Shown piece by piece: positions 35,844 through 44,459 of a DNA stretch of 64,000 nucleotides (position 1 is the first letter of the stretch; every line of letters begins with the position of its first letter). Position numbers and translations under genes: made by a program. The stretch covers positions 1-64,000 of the forward strand of contig JBBDRN010000047.1 in the NCBI GenBank assembly GCA_040905445.1, given 5' to 3'. The notes beneath the pieces were generated by a model that did not search any database, was not told the DNA's origin, and worked only from the letters and a program-made list of their open reading frames with translations. Origin of the DNA: SKPT01 sp040905445. Lineage in GTDB: Bacteria > Planctomycetota > Phycisphaerae > Phycisphaerales > Phycisphaeraceae.

Positions 35844-38213
35844 TTGCCCATTCAACCACGCCTGGTGCTGCTATTGGCCCTGTGGCTGCTGCTCCAGGCG
35901 GGGCCTGCCTTCGCGCAGGGGCTCGAATTCCAGGGTCGACCCATCGCCGAGATCCGCGTCGAGGGCCTCGAGGACGTCCCCGAACAGCTCGTCCGCAACC
36001 AGATCCGCCTCGCCCCCGGCGACCCGCTCGACCAGCGCGTCATCGAGCAGGACGTCGTCCGCATCACCCACCTCGGCCGCTTCAGCGGCGTCGAGGCCCA
36101 GGTCCAGCCCCAGCCCGACAACAGCGTCATCCTCATCTACGCCCTCCAGGAGCAGCCCCTGCTCGACGACGTCCAGGTCGTCGGCAACCGCCTGCTCACC
36201 GACCGCCACCTCATCGACACCATCGGCCTGCGCGGCGGCGACCCCGTCGACCCCTTCCTCATCGACCGCGGCCGGCGACGCATCCTCGACGCCTACCAGG
36301 ACCGCGGCTTCTTCCTCACCGAGGTCGACCTCGACCAGGACGCCCTCGACGAGCAACGGATCCTCCTCTACCAGGTCCGCGAGGGGCCTCGCGTCCGCGT
36401 CCGCTCCATCCAGTTCCAAGGCAACGACCTGTTCAGCGACGGCCAACTTCTGGCGCAGACCGAGTCGCGCACCTACGTGCCCGTCTTTCGGGACGGCGCC
36501 CTCTCGCGCGAGCAGATCGAGCTCGACGCCGCCGCCGTCCGAGCCTTCTACGAGGATCGCGGCTACCTCGACGCGCAGGTCGGCCGCGAGGTTCGGCTGT
36601 CGCCCGACCAGCGCGAGGCCGTCGTGGTCTTCGTCATCGAAGAAGGCGAGCGCTACATCGTCGACGACGTCCGTATCGACGGCGCCCGCCAGTTCCCGCC
36701 CGAGCAGATCCGCCGGTTCATGCCCCTGCGCAGCGGCGACGCCTACTCCCAGCAGGCCGTGCGCGACGCCATCCTCGCCATCGAGAACCACTACGGCCAG
36801 CTCGGCTACATGGAGACGCGCATCGAGGTCGACCGCCTCTTCCACCAGCACCAGCCGCGCATCGACGTGCTCGTGCGCATCACCGAGGGCATCCCCGCCA
36901 TCGTCGGCGAGGTGACGGTGCGCGGCAACGAGCGCACGCAGGAAAAGGTCATCCTCCGCGAGGTGCGCGGCATGAGGCCGGGGCGCCCCTTCGAGCGCCC
37001 CGGCGTGCGCGAGACGCAGCGCCGCCTGCGCGAGAGCCCGCTCTTCAACGACGCCAGCATCACCCTCCTCGGCGAGCCGAACGACCCAGTCCGCGACGTG
37101 CTCATCGACGTCAACGAAGGTCAGACCGGCGCCATCAACATCGGCGCCGGCGTCAGCTCCGACCTCGGCCTCGTCGGCGCCATCAGCCTCACACAGCAGA
37201 ACTTCGACATCGCCGGCGTGCCCGACCGCCCGCGCGATCTCTTCACCGGCCGGGCCTTCCGCGGCGCCGGGCAGTTCTTTCAGATCAACCTCCAGCCCGG
37301 CACGCAGGCCAGCCGCTACGGCATCACCTTCGGCGAGCCCAGCCTCCTCGAGCACGACGTCTCGCTCCGCTCCAACGTCTTCTACTACGATCAGCGCCGC
37401 TTCCGCTACGACGAGCAACGCCTCGGCGGATCGCTCTCGCTCGGCCACAGTTTCGGCGATGTCTGGTCCGCCTCCGTCTCCGCCCGCGGCCAGGAAATCC
37501 GCATCGACGACATCGACCCCGAAGCCCCCGTCGACGTCTTCGACGTCCGAGGCAACAGCGCCCTCACCGGCCTTTCGCTCGGCATCGAACGCAACACCAC
37601 CGACAGCATCTTCTACCCCACCGAAGGCTCCAACCTCTCCGCCAGCGTCGAACGCGTCGGCGCGCTCGGCGGCGACTACCGCTTCACACGACTCGAAGCC
37701 GGTTACCACCAGTTCTGGACCGTCAACGAGGACTTCTTCGGCCGCCGCAGTGTCCTCAGCCTCCGCCTCCGCACCGGCTACATCGTCGAAGAGGACCGCG
37801 CCCCCGTCTTCGAACGCCTCTACGCCGGCGGACACCGCACGATGCGCGGCTTTGAGTACCGCGGCGTCGGACCCCGCGGCATCCGCGCCGACACCGGCGA
37901 ACTCGGCGACGAGGCCGTCGGCGGGCGCTGGCAACTGCTCGGCAGCGCCGAATACAACTTCCCCCTCCTCGGCGAGCCCCAGCGCCAGCCCCACATGGGC
38001 GCGCTCCACGGCGTCTTCTTCACCGACGTCGGCACCGTCCGCAACAGCCCCGCCCTCAACGACTGGCGCGTCAGCATCGGCGCCGGCCTGCGCATCCAGT
38101 TGCCCATCCTCGGCCAGGCCCCCTTCGCCATCGACTTCGCCGTCCCCATTGTCCGCGAGTCCGGGGACCAGCGCCAGCTCATCAGCTTTGACATGGCCCT
38201 GCCCCTGCAGTGA
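35844..38213 (+). CDS. bamA: Outer membrane protein assembly factor BamA
   Basis: A 789-residue protein. A TTG start at 35844 is chosen because GGAG lies 8 nt upstream and it gives a clean signal peptide (LVLLLALWLLLQAGPAFAQ); no ATG is suitably placed. Five POTRA repeats follow to about residue 400 (openings such as IRVEGLEDVPEQLVRNQIRL, VQVVGNRLLTDRHLI, IQFQGNDLFSDGQLL, VRIDGARQFPPEQIRRF and VTVRGNERTQEKVILREV). The beta-barrel contains HRTMRGFEYRGVGPR, the conserved RGF loop 6 motif. It folds and inserts outer-membrane proteins, which implies a diderm envelope. The next gene modifies acylated lipids. Confidence 0.93.
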   Translation: MPIQPRLVLLLALWLLLQAGPAFAQGLEFQGRPIAEIRVEGLEDVPEQLVRNQIRLAPGDPLDQRVIEQDVVRITHLGRFSGVEAQVQPQPDNSVILIYALQEQPLLDDVQVVGNRLLTDRHLIDTIGLRGGDPVDPFLIDRGRRRILDAYQDRGFFLTEVDLDQDALDEQRILLYQVREGPRVRVRSIQFQGNDLFSDGQLLAQTESRTYVPVFRDGALSREQIELDAAAVRAFYEDRGYLDAQVGREVRLSPDQREAVVVFVIEEGERYIVDDVRIDGARQFPPEQIRRFMPLRSGDAYSQQAVRDAILAIENHYGQLGYMETRIEVDRLFHQHQPRIDVLVRITEGIPAIVGEVTVRGNERTQEKVILREVRGMRPGRPFERPGVRETQRRLRESPLFNDASITLLGEPNDPVRDVLIDVNEGQTGAINIGAGVSSDLGLVGAISLTQQNFDIAGVPDRPRDLFTGRAFRGAGQFFQINLQPGTQASRYGITFGEPSLLEHDVSLRSNVFYYDQRRFRYDEQRLGGSLSLGHSFGDVWSASVSARGQEIRIDDIDPEAPVDVFDVRGNSALTGLSLGIERNTTDSIFYPTEGSNLSASVERVGALGGDYRFTRLEAGYHQFWTVNEDFFGRRSVLSLRLRTGYIVEEDRAPVFERLYAGGHRTMRGFEYRGVGPRGIRADTGELGDEAVGGRWQLLGSAEYNFPLLGEPQRQPHMGALHGVFFTDVGTVRNSPALNDWRVSIGAGLRIQLPILGQAPFAIDFAVPIVRESGDQRQLISFDMALPLQ

Positions 38214-38242
38214 CGCGCCGCACGTGAGCCGTCGCCCGACGC

Positions 38243-39271
38243 CTACCCCGTCACCTCGGCCGCCGCCCGCACCGGCTCCTGCAACCGCCGCAGCGTCGCC
38301 TCGTCCATCCACGGCAGTGCCTCGATCTTCTCACGCAGCAAGCCGGGCATCGCCTCGCCCGCGCGCTCGTGCCGCGGCCGGCTCTTCCATCGACGGTGCA
38401 TCCACAGGTACTGCTCAGGCCGGCGGCGGACCATCTGCTCGATCGCCCGCGCGTACCGAGCCGTGATGTAGTAGAGCGGGTCGGGCCGCGAGGCCCAGTC
38501 CTCCGGGCGGATGATGTCCTGGACGCCGACTTCGTACTGGAAGTCGTCGCTCTTGCGGTGGGCGTAGCCGCAGACGATCGGCACGCGGCAGCGCATGGCG
38601 AGCAGCCCGATCGACTTGTACGTGCTCGCCAACCACCCGAAGTAGGGCACGAACAGCCCCTTGTCGCCGGCGTTCTGGTCGGCGATGAAGCCCAGCGCCC
38701 CGGCGTGGCGCAGGACGTAGAGCATGCGGTCGGTGGCGTTGAACTTGGTGATGATCTCCAGCCCGCGCTTCTCGCGGATGCCCAGCAGCCACCGGTTGAT
38801 CAGCGGGTTGTCCAGCGGCCGGGCGATCGCCGCCATGTCGTAGCCCAGCAGCGCCAGAACGTAGCCCAGCACCTCCCAGTTGCCCAGGTGCCCGGTAAGC
38901 AGGATCGCCGGCTTGCGGGCGTTGAGCAGCTCCAGCGCCGGGCCCAGGTCCCCGATCTCCAGGTGCTGCGACCAAGTATGCGGGTGCAGCGTCCGCGGCG
39001 TGTGCAGCACCTCCATGCCCAGCTTCATCAGATGTGAGAACGACGCCCGCCCGACGGCCTCGATGCGCGCGTCGCTGAACTCGGGGAACGCCATCGCCAG
39101 GTGATGCTTGGCACGCTCGCGATGGCGGTGGTCGCGCCCGTAGAGCCAGCCGCCCGCGGCATGGGCGGTGCGCAGGCTCGCCTGGACGTTAAAGCTCGTC
39201 AGCCCCGCCGCCACCACGCGGGCGGCCAGGTACTGGCTCCAGATGACCGCTCGCGAGTGCTTCTCAGCCAT
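38243..39271 (-). CDS. LpxL/HtrB-like lysophospholipid or lipid A acyltransferase
   Basis: A 342-residue protein from ATG 39271. PAILLTGHLGNWEVLGYVLA carries the catalytic HxxxxE of the family. FIADQNAGDKGLFVPYFG and the late LWMHRRWKSRP (HRRxK) are also typical. A hydrophobic N-terminal segment suggests inner-membrane attachment. It would add a secondary acyl chain to lipid A or a related lipid. It converges with bamA, 29 bp between stops. Confidence 0.85.
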   Translation of the reverse strand: MAEKHSRAVIWSQYLAARVVAAGLTSFNVQASLRTAHAAGGWLYGRDHRHRERAKHHLAMAFPEFSDARIEAVGRASFSHLMKLGMEVLHTPRTLHPHTWSQHLEIGDLGPALELLNARKPAILLTGHLGNWEVLGYVLALLGYDMAAIARPLDNPLINRWLLGIREKRGLEIITKFNATDRMLYVLRHAGALGFIADQNAGDKGLFVPYFGWLASTYKSIGLLAMRCRVPIVCGYAHRKSDDFQYEVGVQDIIRPEDWASRPDPLYYITARYARAIEQMVRRRPEQYLWMHRRWKSRPRHERAGEAMPGLLREKIEALPWMDEATLRRLQEPVRAAAEVTG

Positions 39272-39416
39272 GATCGCGCCCGGGCACGCTTGCTCGCTGC
39301 GGGGCGGGCGGCGTCCCGCGCCTGCGCCGCCACCGGACCGGACCCCATCACTCACCGCACCTCCCGTTACAGGTGCGACAGGCGACGCACGGTGTGCGGA
39401 TTTGGTGGCGGGGCGA

Positions 39417-40805
39417 TCACCGCTGGTAGTACCCGACCAGCGCCAGGAAGCGGTTCTGGTTGAGCACCGGCACACCGAACGCCCGGGCCTCCTCCTCCAG
39501 CTCCTGGTAACGCTCGTACAGCCGCAGGGCCTCGGTGTGACGCTGAATCGTCTCGCGGTCGGGCGCGCCGGGCGGCAGGTCGGCCGGCCGATCCGGGGCG
39601 CTGCCCAGCACGAGGAAGTCGACGTCGTACCGCAGCTCTGAGGCGACCTCGCCGCCCCAGTCGCGGATCATCTGCTGAACGCGCTGCCGCTCCGCCTCGG
39701 TCGAACGCCCGTCCCGGTCCAGGTCGAACTCGCCGTCGACGAAGAAGCGGTACGTGGCCTCGGGGTCGTAGACGAGGTTGACGATCTGGTCACCCGGCCG
39801 CAACTCCACCCCGGGTGATCGCCGCACGATACGGGCCATCGCCGACGCGTCGCGCAGGTCGATGATCTCGATCGTCGCCTTGCCGCGGAGCCGGCTTCCG
39901 CCCTCGTGGCGGACGAGCTCGTCGCGGTCGAACACCTCGAAGGTCATGCCGAGCACCAGCCGATCCTGCCGCCCGATGTCGACCTGCGCCCGCCGGTCGG
40001 CGTCGACGACGGAGACGATCCGGCCGCCCGGCCGCACCACGTCCGGGGAATCGACCCGGTCCTCGCGTCGTGCCAGCTCGCGGATCTCGCGTCGCAGCCC
40101 GTCGCGCTCCAGTTCCAGCCGCGTGATCTCGTCGTCGAGCTCGCGAACCCGCGCCTCCTGCTCCTGCCTGGCGGTGGCAACGAGCTCGCGAAGCTCCGCC
40201 TCGGCGCCGGAGCTCTGCTGCTGGTACCCGGTGAACTGGGCCGTCACCTCTTCGAGCCGTGCCTGAAGCTGCTCCTGCACCGCCGTGTATTCTGCCCGCA
40301 CCTCGTCAAGGCGCTGCTCGATCTCGTCGGCCCGGTCCAGCGCGGCCTGCCGCTCCTGGTCGAGGCGGGCGATGCGCTGCTCACGCGACTCGACCTCGCC
40401 GCGCAGCGCCGCCACCGCCGCCAGCAGCGAGCCATGCTCGCTCACCGCATCGGCGACGCTCGCCCGCACCCCGTCCTCAAACAGCGGCTCCATCGCCTCC
40501 TCGTCGGCCAGATCATCCAGGGCGACGCTGTCGCCGATCAGCCCCCGCAGCCGGGTGTTTCGATCGATGAGCTGCCCCACGACCGGGTCGCGGGCGTCGA
40601 GCAGGTCGAGCACCACCGGATCGTTGCGAAGCCCCCTGTCGGCGAACCGGTTCAGCTCGGAGTCGGCGTCCTCGGCCGCCTCCACCGCGCCCTGAAGCTG
40701 GACGTAGAAGGTGATCGAGAGCACGAGGCAGACGAAAAAGAGGATCCCGAGGATCACCATGCCCCAAACAGACCCGCTGCCGCCGCTGTTGCGCGCTCTT
40801 GCCAT
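39417..40805 (-). CDS. Membrane-anchored coiled-coil protein of unknown function
   Basis: A 462-residue protein with GGAG before the ATG. One transmembrane helix near the N terminus (GMVILGILFFVCLVLSITFY) is followed by a long coiled coil, about residues 130-250 (REQRIARLDQERQAALDRAD and similar). A globular C-terminal part contains GRIVSVVDADRRAQVDIGRQ and VRRSPGVELRPGDQIVN, a flagellar-assembly-like or beta-barrel fold, and YRFFVDGEFDLDRDGRSTEA, resembling a BRCT-like region. Planctomycete genomes carry related proteins of unassigned role. Confidence 0.65.
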   Translation of the reverse strand: MARARNSGGSGSVWGMVILGILFFVCLVLSITFYVQLQGAVEAAEDADSELNRFADRGLRNDPVVLDLLDARDPVVGQLIDRNTRLRGLIGDSVALDDLADEEAMEPLFEDGVRASVADAVSEHGSLLAAVAALRGEVESREQRIARLDQERQAALDRADEIEQRLDEVRAEYTAVQEQLQARLEEVTAQFTGYQQQSSGAEAELRELVATARQEQEARVRELDDEITRLELERDGLRREIRELARREDRVDSPDVVRPGGRIVSVVDADRRAQVDIGRQDRLVLGMTFEVFDRDELVRHEGGSRLRGKATIEIIDLRDASAMARIVRRSPGVELRPGDQIVNLVYDPEATYRFFVDGEFDLDRDGRSTEAERQRVQQMIRDWGGEVASELRYDVDFLVLGSAPDRPADLPPGAPDRETIQRHTEALRLYERYQELEEEARAFGVPVLNQNRFLALVGYYQR

Positions 40806-40961
40806 GAATCGACTCCAACTGGTGAGTTACATCAACCCGGCGCCCGGGCGGGGGCCAGTGTCACCCAGCGCCGGGCATTCGTCAAGTTCAGCCCCCCGGA
40901 CGCCGGTCCTGAGCGAGTCCGCGGGCGACGGGCTGGGCCCCCCTCCCTCCCCGGTCCGCGC

Positions 40962-41579
40962 TCACGCGCTCAGCAGCCCCCGGCCGCTCAGCAGCCCGAC
41001 GACCTGCTCAACCTCCTGCTCCAGGCTGAGCTGATCGGTGCGCAGGTGCAGCTCCGCCCCGGCCGGCTCCTCGTATGGATCGTCGATGCCGGTGAAGCCC
41101 TTGATCTCGCCGGCCCGGGCCTTCTTGTACAGCCCCTTGGGGTCGCGCTTCTCCGCCTCGGCGAGCGGGCAGTCGACGTAAACCTCCAGGAACGGCAGCT
41201 CCGCCTCGTCGTGCAGCTTGCGCACGAGGTCCCGGTCGCTGCGATAGGGGCTGATGAAGCTCGTGATGCAGATGATGCCCGCATCCGCGAAAAGTTTGGC
41301 GACCTCGCCGATGCGACGGATGTTCTCCGCCCGGTCGTCGGCGGAGAAGCCCAGGTTCTTGTTCAGCCCATGCCGGACGTTGTCGCCGTCGAGACGGTAC
41401 GCCAGCTTGCCCTGCTGGATCAGCGCCTGCTCCAGGGCGACGGCCACGGTCGACTTGCCGCTGCCGGAGAGCCCGGTCATCCAGATGGTCGCGCCCTTCT
41501 GCTTCAAAGCCTCGTGACGCTGGGCCCGGTCGACCTCGCCGGCGTGCCAGGTGATGTTGGTGGCCTTCTGCTCGCTCAT
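40962..41579 (-). CDS. cysC: Adenylyl-sulfate kinase
   Basis: A 205-residue protein; AGGAG precedes the ATG by 11 nt. WMTGLSGSGKSTVAVALEQA is the P-loop and LDGDNVRHGLNKNLGFSADD the APS-binding DGDN motif. ENIRRIGEVAKLFADAGIIC and ISPYRSDRDLVRKL complete the family pattern. It phosphorylates adenosine 5'-phosphosulfate to PAPS, for sulfate assimilation or sulfation. No cysD or cysN is nearby. Confidence 0.94.
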   Translation of the reverse strand: MSEQKATNITWHAGEVDRAQRHEALKQKGATIWMTGLSGSGKSTVAVALEQALIQQGKLAYRLDGDNVRHGLNKNLGFSADDRAENIRRIGEVAKLFADAGIICITSFISPYRSDRDLVRKLHDEAELPFLEVYVDCPLAEAEKRDPKGLYKKARAGEIKGFTGIDDPYEEPAGAELHLRTDQLSLEQEVEQVVGLLSGRGLLSA

Positions 41580-41810
41580 CGTTGCGCTTTCTCCTGATGT
41601 GTGGCGTGTTTATGCGGAAGATCGCGGAGGGAAAGAGACGATCCTAGCGTCTGCGCCGCCCCGTGCAACGCCTGCGCCCACCGCGCCGCCGCAGGGTAGG
41701 TGCAGCGACGCACGCCGCCAGGGCGCTGAGGGTGCCGGCGAACCGCATGCGGACAAGTTGGGCCGGTCATGCTGCGGGAAGCTCGCGGACGACAATCCAT
41801 GGGCTTGGGC
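41580..41810. other. Intergenic between trmD and cysC
   Basis: No gene or clear hairpin seen. Confidence 0.4.
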
Positions 41811-42566
41811 TCATCCCTGCGCGTCGCCATCGCCCAGCAGGTCCGGGCGGCGCTCGCCGGTGCGCTCGCGGGCGGCCGCGCGGCGGTAGCGGTCGATCTT
41901 CGCGTGATCCCCCGACAGCAGCACGTCTGGCACGTCGCGGCCCCGCCAGGTGCGCGGGCGCGTGTAGTGGGGGTAGTCGAGCATGCCGTGCAGGTGATCG
42001 CTGAAGCTTTCCTGTGCCGCCGACTGCTCATCGCCGAGCACGCCCGGCAGCAGGCGGACGACCGCGTCGATGAGGCACATCGCGGGCAGCTCGCCGCCGG
42101 AAAGCACGTAGTCGCCGATGCTGATGTCTTCGAGGCCCGCCGGCTCGTCACGCAGGGCGTCGAGCACGCGCTCGTCGAACCCCTCGTAGTGGCCGGCGAG
42201 GATGATCAGGCGCGGCTGTTGGGCGAGGCGGTCTACGGCGGCCTGGTCGAGCGGCCGGCCCTGCGGCGTCATGTGGATGCGCGTCGCGGGCCGCGAATCG
42301 GCCGCCTGCACCGCCTGAAACGCATCCCAAACGGGCTGGCACTGGATGACCATGCCCGGCCCGCCGCCGTACGGCGTCTGGTCGACCTTCTGGTGCTTGT
42401 CGCGCGTGTGCTCGCGGATGTTGGTCAGGTGGTAGCTGACCGCGGGAGGCCGGATCGACGTCGGGTCCGCCGGGTCGGGCAGAGGCTCAGCGGCACGCTT
42501 GAGGATGCTGGCGCCGAGCACGCCGGTGAACATCTCGGGAAACAGGGTGAGGACGTCGATGCGCAT
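41811..42566 (-). CDS. trmD: tRNA (guanine-37-N1)-methyltransferase
   Basis: A 251-residue SPOUT methyltransferase from ATG 42566 (MRIDVLTLFPEMFTGVLGAS). DQTPYGGGPGMVIQCQPVW, LIILAGHYEGFDERVLDAL and ISIGDYVLSGGELPAMCLID form the trefoil-knot SAM site. YTRPRTWRGRDVPDVLLSGD is the tRNA-binding region. It makes m1G37, preventing frameshifting. rpsP lies upstream on the same strand, but rimM, usually between them, is absent here. Confidence 0.94.
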   Translation of the reverse strand: MRIDVLTLFPEMFTGVLGASILKRAAEPLPDPADPTSIRPPAVSYHLTNIREHTRDKHQKVDQTPYGGGPGMVIQCQPVWDAFQAVQAADSRPATRIHMTPQGRPLDQAAVDRLAQQPRLIILAGHYEGFDERVLDALRDEPAGLEDISIGDYVLSGGELPAMCLIDAVVRLLPGVLGDEQSAAQESFSDHLHGMLDYPHYTRPRTWRGRDVPDVLLSGDHAKIDRYRRAAARERTGERRPDLLGDGDAQG

Positions 42567-42727
42567 GGCTGGCCGTGGATATGGGTGGCGGCCGGGCAAA
42601 AACTCGCGGATGGCAATCCGCCGGCTGGGGCGTACGCACAGGCGCGGACGACGCAGACCACGTTACAGGGACGACGCGGCGCGCGATCCCGCCGCGCACC
42701 GGGTGGCAACGATCCGTCCGACATCGA

Positions 42728-42746
42728 CCGGGACCAGCGGCCCCGG
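42728..42746 (-). terminator. GGGACC/GGTCCC hairpin after rpsP
   Basis: On the minus strand CCGGGGCC-GCT-GGTCCCGG, an 8-bp stem with one G-U pair, beginning a few bases after the rpsP stop. Same design and spacing as after the SprT-like gene. Confidence 0.55.
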
Positions 42747-42748
42747 GT

Positions 42749-43075
42749 TTATGACGGGGCGTCGCTGGCGGGCGCGGCCGACTTGGCGGGCTTGGTGGTG
42801 GCGGCGTTGTCCTGCCGGAGGGCGAGCTTCACCTCGACGCCGTTCTTGCGGAGCAGCGCGGCGACGGTCTCGGTCGGCTGGGCGCCGACGCCGAGCCAGT
42901 ACTCGACGCGCTCGCGGTCGAAGTGGATCGACTTCTTGTCCCCCTGGGCGAGCGGGTCGAACCAGCCGAGGTCTTCGATGGTGCGCCCGTCGCGCTGGGC
43001 GCGGCGGTCCATGGCAGTGATGCGGTAGAACGGGCGGTTGCGTCGGCCGAAGCGCTTGAGTCGAATGCGGACCAT
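42749..43075 (-). CDS. rpsP: 30S ribosomal protein S16
   Basis: A 108-residue protein from ATG 43075 (MVRIRLKRFGRRNRPFYRIT). DRRAQRDGRTIEDLGWFDPL and VEYWLGVGAQPTETVAALLR complete the S16 pattern. The C-terminal 25 residues are an alanine- and lysine-containing extension. It pairs with trmD downstream. Confidence 0.95.
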   Translation of the reverse strand: MVRIRLKRFGRRNRPFYRITAMDRRAQRDGRTIEDLGWFDPLAQGDKKSIHFDRERVEYWLGVGAQPTETVAALLRKNGVEVKLALRQDNAATTKPAKSAAPASDAPS

Positions 43076-43278
43076 GGATCGATGTCTCCGGGTGGACCCC
43101 GTGACCCCGCGAGCGGTGGCGGGATCGGGGCGGTGGCCGTGAGTGAGTGCCGGGGCGGACGTCCGCCAGGGCGAGCCGCGCAGTTTAGCCTTGCGGGGGG
43201 TTGGGAGCAAGCGGTGGGCGGCCGAGGCGCGCGGGAGCCGGGGAGGTTCGCACAGCGGACCCTGCAGCGCCGGGGTGG

Positions 43279-43284
43279 TAGACT
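43279..43284 (+). promoter_or_regulatory. Candidate -10 of oxidoreductase gene
   Basis: TAGACT about 35 bp before the ATG at 43319; no clear -35 in the GC-rich sequence before it. Confidence 0.3.
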
Positions 43285-43318
43285 AGCGGGCCATGTTTCC
43301 TTTGGGGAAGATCTTTTT

Positions 43319-44377
43319 ATGGATCTGATCATCGTGGGCTTGGGCTGGGCCGGCGTGCGGCACGCCCAGGCGGTTCGCGAGCTCGAAGCCGAGGGCGGCG
43401 TCCGCCTCGTGGCGGTCGTGGACCCGGACCGCGCTCATCGCGAGGCGGAGGTGTCGCGGCTGAGAGCGGCGGGGGTGATGGGGTATGACGATCTGGGTGA
43501 GGCGCTGGCGTCCCATGCGGGGGCGGGCGTCGTCGTGGCCACACCGCACGGGCTGCATGCCGAGGGCGTGTGCGCCGCCGCGGCCGCGGGGCGGGCGGTG
43601 ATGGTCGAGAAGCCGATCGCCCCGACGCTCGACGAGGCCGACGCGATGATCGCAGCCTGCGAGCAGGCGGGCGTGACGCTCATGGTGGCGGAATCGATTC
43701 GATACAACCGCGTGACGCGCAAGCTCACCAAGATCGTTGCATCGGGACGCGTCGGGCAGCCACTGGCGGCACGCTTCAGCTTCATCGGCCGCGGCGGCCA
43801 GCAGTACGGCTATCCCGGCCGGCGAGCGTGGCTGGGGCGGCCGGACCGGGGCGGCTCGGGGATCTGGCTCCTCAACGGCATCCACCACGTCTCGCTCGCG
43901 CGGATGCTGCTCGGCGAGGTCGAGCGCGTCACGGCAAGCGAAGTGCGCTCCGCATCGCTCGACGCGCCGGTCGAGGCGACGGTGATGGCGCTGTTGCAGT
44001 TCGCCTCGGGTGCCGTCGCGCACATGACCAGCAGCGCGGAGCTGCGCGGCTACAAGCGGTTTCGCGACGTGGTGGTCTTCGGCAGCGAAGGCACCGTGTG
44101 CACCGACCTGCGCGAGCCGGAGCGGATCGAGCTCTACCGCGGGCAGGCCGAGCAGCCGGACGTGATCGACGCGGCGGAGTTGGAATCCCCCGGCCCCGCC
44201 GACGGCGCAGTGGAGCAGGCGCCGGTGCATTTCGTGCGGCAGATGCGCGAGTTCGTCAACGCGGTCGCGCAGGAGCGCGAGCCGGCGACCAGCGGCCGCG
44301 GCGAGCGGGCGACGCTCGCGGTGATCGTGGCCGGGTATGAGTCGATGCGCACCGGCGCGGCCGTCGAGGTGCGGTGA
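43319..44377 (+). CDS. Gfo/Idh/MocA-family oxidoreductase
   Basis: A 352-residue protein; GGGGAAG lies upstream of the ATG. MDLIIVGLGWAGVRHAQAVR is the Rossmann NAD(P)-binding start. VMVEKPIAPTLDEADAMIAA holds the EKP motif whose lysine is catalytic in this family. GSGIWLLNGIHHVSLARMLL carries the substrate-site His pair. It probably oxidises or epimerises a sugar or cyclitol. Immediately upstream of a large membrane protein. Confidence 0.86.
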   Translation: MDLIIVGLGWAGVRHAQAVRELEAEGGVRLVAVVDPDRAHREAEVSRLRAAGVMGYDDLGEALASHAGAGVVVATPHGLHAEGVCAAAAAGRAVMVEKPIAPTLDEADAMIAACEQAGVTLMVAESIRYNRVTRKLTKIVASGRVGQPLAARFSFIGRGGQQYGYPGRRAWLGRPDRGGSGIWLLNGIHHVSLARMLLGEVERVTASEVRSASLDAPVEATVMALLQFASGAVAHMTSSAELRGYKRFRDVVVFGSEGTVCTDLREPERIELYRGQAEQPDVIDAAELESPGPADGAVEQAPVHFVRQMREFVNAVAQEREPATSGRGERATLAVIVAGYESMRTGAAVEVR

Positions 44378-44459
44378 TGAAGCAGGGCGGGCCATCTTCG
44401 TGTCCTTCGCGTCTTCGCAGCTCGTCCGCTGACCGCCGCGAGCAGGAGCCTTTCGTTTC

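Noticed and set aside
35871..38312. Long open frame (813 codons) on the strand opposite bamA, and similar ones opposite dnaN, nfo and the adhesin
   Set aside because: These are by-products of high third-position GC; the plus-strand proteins have clear motifs and the antisense products have none.
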